A stretch of 64,000 nt of DNA from Tragulus kanchil (lineage: Eukaryota > Chordata > Mammalia > Artiodactyla > Tragulidae), in contig JAIOJX010000031.1 of assembly GCA_022376925.1 (NCBI GenBank), positions 135,302,854 through 135,366,853 of the forward strand. The letters run 5' to 3'. A program made the position numbers and the translations under genes. How positions within the stretch are numbered: position 1 is the first letter of the stretch; each line of letters opens with the position of its first letter. Below the pieces are notes generated by a model that saw only the letters and a list, made by a program, of their open reading frames with translations, was not told where the DNA came from and did no database searches. Below, one piece after another: positions 63,307 through 64,000 of this stretch.

Positions 63307-63720
63307 GACCTAGGACTAACAACATGCCTTCAGCTGTGATAACCAGAATATTTCCAAAGGCCTCCTTGAGGAGCAAAATTTCCCCGACTCCTTGTTGAAA
63401 GCCACGGCTGGATCCCCATCTCCCAGAAGAGGGCCAGCCATGACCATTGGGGCAAAATGCATAGTTTGTGAGTGGATGGATGGGGGATGGAGGGTTAAAG
63501 TAGACAAGGAGACCTGGGATGTGGAACAGTGTATTCACGTCCAAAGGGTGCAAATCCACTGCAGGAAAAAACATTCAGGCCAGCTGCTGAAAGCCTACTG
63601 TATAGTACAGGGGGACAAAAAGAAGGTATAATCTGTTTGTAGGACATACATGAAGTTAACCTTAAAAAGGCATTCCAGTACCCAGTAGGTGCAGACAAGG
63701 ATTGTTTGACTCCCCTCACA

Positions 63721-63958
63721 GGGGGCACCTAGAACAGCCACGTCCACAGAGTCAGAATGCCCATGGCAGGGGATGCAGATGGGAAGCGGGACTTAGTGTT
63801 TAATGGGGATGGACTTTCAGTTTCAGGTGAAAAATTTAGGACAGGGTAATGGTGGGAGTTGCCCCACAGCGTGAATGTACTTAGTGCCACTGAATGAAAT
63901 ATGGTTAAAATACCAGGTTTTATATTATGTGACTTTCATCACAATAAAACAATAAGGC
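63721..63958 (+). mobile_element. L1 3' UTR fragment, doublet copy
   Basis: Copy of 62630-62867 at offset 1091. Confidence 0.7.
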
Positions 63959-64000
63959 GCCAGTTCGATCCCTGGTCCAGGAAGATCCCATGTGCTGCAG
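63959..64000 (+). mobile_element. CHR-like SINE, doublet copy, cut by window end
   Basis: First 42 bp of the copy of 62868-63100. Confidence 0.8.

Larger units (their letters stand above)
62216..64000 (+). repeat. Head-to-tail doublet 18, offset 1091, cut by window end
   Basis: Copy 1 runs 62216-63306; copy 2 starts at 63307 and runs off the window. The joint falls in 'gggacctaggactaac'. Confidence 0.9.

Overview
This window looks like non-coding genomic DNA from a bovid ruminant (cattle, sheep, goat or a close relative). The basis is content: dozens of Bov-tA and CHR-type tRNA-Glu SINEs, BovB (RTE) LINE 3' ends, ruminant-type L1 3' ends and ruminant-type LTR remnants. These families together are diagnostic of Bovidae/Pecora. 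I found no convincing protein-coding exon, tRNA, rRNA, snoRNA or CRISPR. The open reading frames fall in transposable elements, in simple repeats, or in two near-identical copies that follow sequence duplication rather than codon constraint. Species and chromosome cannot be fixed from the sequence alone.

The most obvious large-scale structure is 18 head-to-tail doublets. Sixteen have an offset of about 1.07-1.19 kb; the other two are about 363 and 662 bp. They start near 723, 3901, 6159, 10007, 13412, 15648, 20068, 22041, 26717, 28866, 36472, 38841, 41348, 45567, 47941, 51546, 58491 and 62216. By my sum they account for about 19 kb, or 29 percent of the window. Copies are almost identical except for homopolymer indels, and sequence next to many junctions is a degraded version of the good sequence in the partner copy. 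I read most of them as unmerged contig-end overlaps or gap-filling errors, not biology. Real locus length would then be nearer 45 kb.

Beneath that lies an older signal. At least ten places carry a diverged version of a palindromic RFX X-box (consensus GTTTCCATGGCAAC). Several sit in the same context: an L2-like 'tgtgccagg' block about 90-115 bp upstream, a C/T-rich stretch ending CTGCAG directly before the box, and in three units another 'gtgccaggccctg' type block about 285-300 bp downstream. Copies lie at A 744, B 6649, D 18606, E 20973, F 31265, G 33072, H 40726, I 46270, J 51897, and on the minus strand L 63258. This suggests an old, strongly diverged tandem array. Two units also share what looks like the same antisense L1 ORF2 fragment between them. 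Function is unknown; repeated X-boxes suggest a regulatory or lncRNA locus.

The rest is layered transposons. 1-8.4 kb holds units A and B, an old L1 with an LTR insertion, and SINEs. 8.4-9.4 kb is L2 and a long ATGG-type tetranucleotide tract. 9.5-18.3 kb is SINE, BovB and L1 nests. 18.4-24.4 kb holds units D and E and a 70-bp higher-order minisatellite. 24.4-31 kb is L1 and CHR SINEs. 31-36 kb has units F and G, LTR ends and BovB. 36-44.5 kb has SINE clusters, unit H and antisense L1. 44.6-45.4 kb has a TATA-type promoter candidate. 45.4-53 kb has units I and J and BovB. 57.0-58.5 kb is the longest repeat-poor stretch. 58.5-64 kb is L1, SINEs and unit L. Eight independent SINE loci belong to a CHR-like subfamily with a conserved 3' segment after the A-rich tail, supported by target-site duplications.
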